Assembly (NCBI GenBank): GCA_023398955.1
Contig: JAEWRL010000189.1
Coordinates: 47,476-111,475 of the forward strand
Origin: Pseudomonadota bacterium
GTDB taxonomy: Bacteria; Myxococcota_A; Polyangia; Polyangiales; Polyangiaceae
Direction of reading: 5' to 3'
DNA length: 64,000 bases
The notes beneath the pieces were generated by a model. The model worked only from the letters and a program-made list of their open reading frames with translations. It searched no databases and had not been told where the DNA came from. The number at the start of each line of letters is the position of its first letter. Position 1 is the stretch's first letter. The position numbers and the translations under genes are program-made. This document shows, one piece after another, positions 63,812-64,000 of the stretch.

Positions 63812-64000
63812 TCATGTCCCGGGTAGCCTTCCCGGACTTCGTGGGCGTGCTTCACGAGTCCTCGCGGCTGGCCCGAGCCGACGCCGGGCTTCGAGCGCGT
63901 TGTGCGCCGAGCAGAGCAGACGCAGGTTCGAGAGGTCCCGCTGGCCGCCGAGGCAATGGGGCTCGATGTGATCGATTTGGAGAAAGTGTGTCTCGCTGCA
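63812..64000 (-). CDS. HNH endonuclease, 3' end only (5' part beyond the window)
   Basis: The last 62 codons of a minus-strand gene whose start lies past base 64000. The visible part contains DHIEPHCLGGQRDLSNLRLL followed by CSAHNALEARRRLG, the His-Asn-His metal core and its conserved C-x2-H-N-type end. HNH proteins cut DNA and are common in mobile elements, restriction and defence modules, and as free-standing nucleases. The tail after the HNH core is short and Arg/Pro-rich, then stops with TGA at 63814-63812. Whether the protein is complete or what else it contains cannot be seen here. Confidence 0.82.
   Translation of the reverse strand, partial: CSETHFLQIDHIEPHCLGGQRDLSNLRLLCSAHNALEARRRLGPAARTREARPRSPGRLPGT

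Overview
The window is GC-rich chromosomal DNA, almost certainly from a myxobacterium (Myxococcota), with Polyangiales/Sorangiineae the best guess. The evidence is the dense set of Hanks-type Ser/Thr kinases with membrane-anchored or PEGA-type partners, AgmX/PglI-type GYF-domain proteins, a PilZ protein of the Myxococcus paralogue type, many lipoproteins, TSP3/OmpA proteins and long Pro/Ala-rich linkers. The assignment rests on family knowledge; no search was run. No complete mobile element, prophage or CRISPR array is visible.

Layout. 1-4.3 kb: pyrG behind a possible 26-codon coupled leader ORF, a diacylglycerol-kinase-like enzyme and a HEAT-repeat lipoprotein. 4.3-13.6 kb: a protein with two kinase domains in one chain, a protein with three tandem DsbA-like domains, a membrane-anchored kinase and a PilZ protein. 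14-21.5 kb: gloB with an esterase lipoprotein, tRNA-Arg(CCG), a GYF/AgmX-like protein, a PHB-depolymerase-like esterase, a PEGA membrane protein and a soluble kinase. 21.5-27.9 kb: ilvA and thrS, a membrane-anchored PD-(D/E)XK-like protein, a barrel-like protein and an orphan lipoprotein. 27.9-33.9 kb: an operon of a TPR/PEGA-like protein and two cysteine-repeat lipoproteins, one with 1336 residues. 34-41 kb: a TetR regulator, two related lipoproteins flanking an MFS transporter, pabB and an RRM protein. 41-48.7 kb: proS, a propeller-like lipoprotein, a kinase paired with a TIR-TM-jelly-roll protein, and an OmpA/TSP3 protein. 49-51 kb: a zinc-ribbon GYF/AgmX-like protein.

The most interesting block is 51.2-60.8 kb. 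It holds circularly permuted ATP-grasp, alpha-E, transglutaminase-like and DUF2126 (putative amidoligase) genes. One set is split over four genes, and a second set has ATP-grasp fused to alpha-E, followed by a second transglutaminase. This matches the class of predicted peptide-ligation/amidoligase operons described from comparative genomics. The Anbu-type peptidase often found with such genes is not in this window.

The last 4 kb hold an unrecognised helical protein, a 43-bp tandem array of about 11 units, a class A beta-lactamase with a Tat/lipoprotein-type signal, and the C-terminal end of an HNH nuclease on the minus strand cut by the window edge. Two intergenic arrays of 14-15-bp repeats, near 34.1 and 48.85 kb, share a consensus in opposite orientation.
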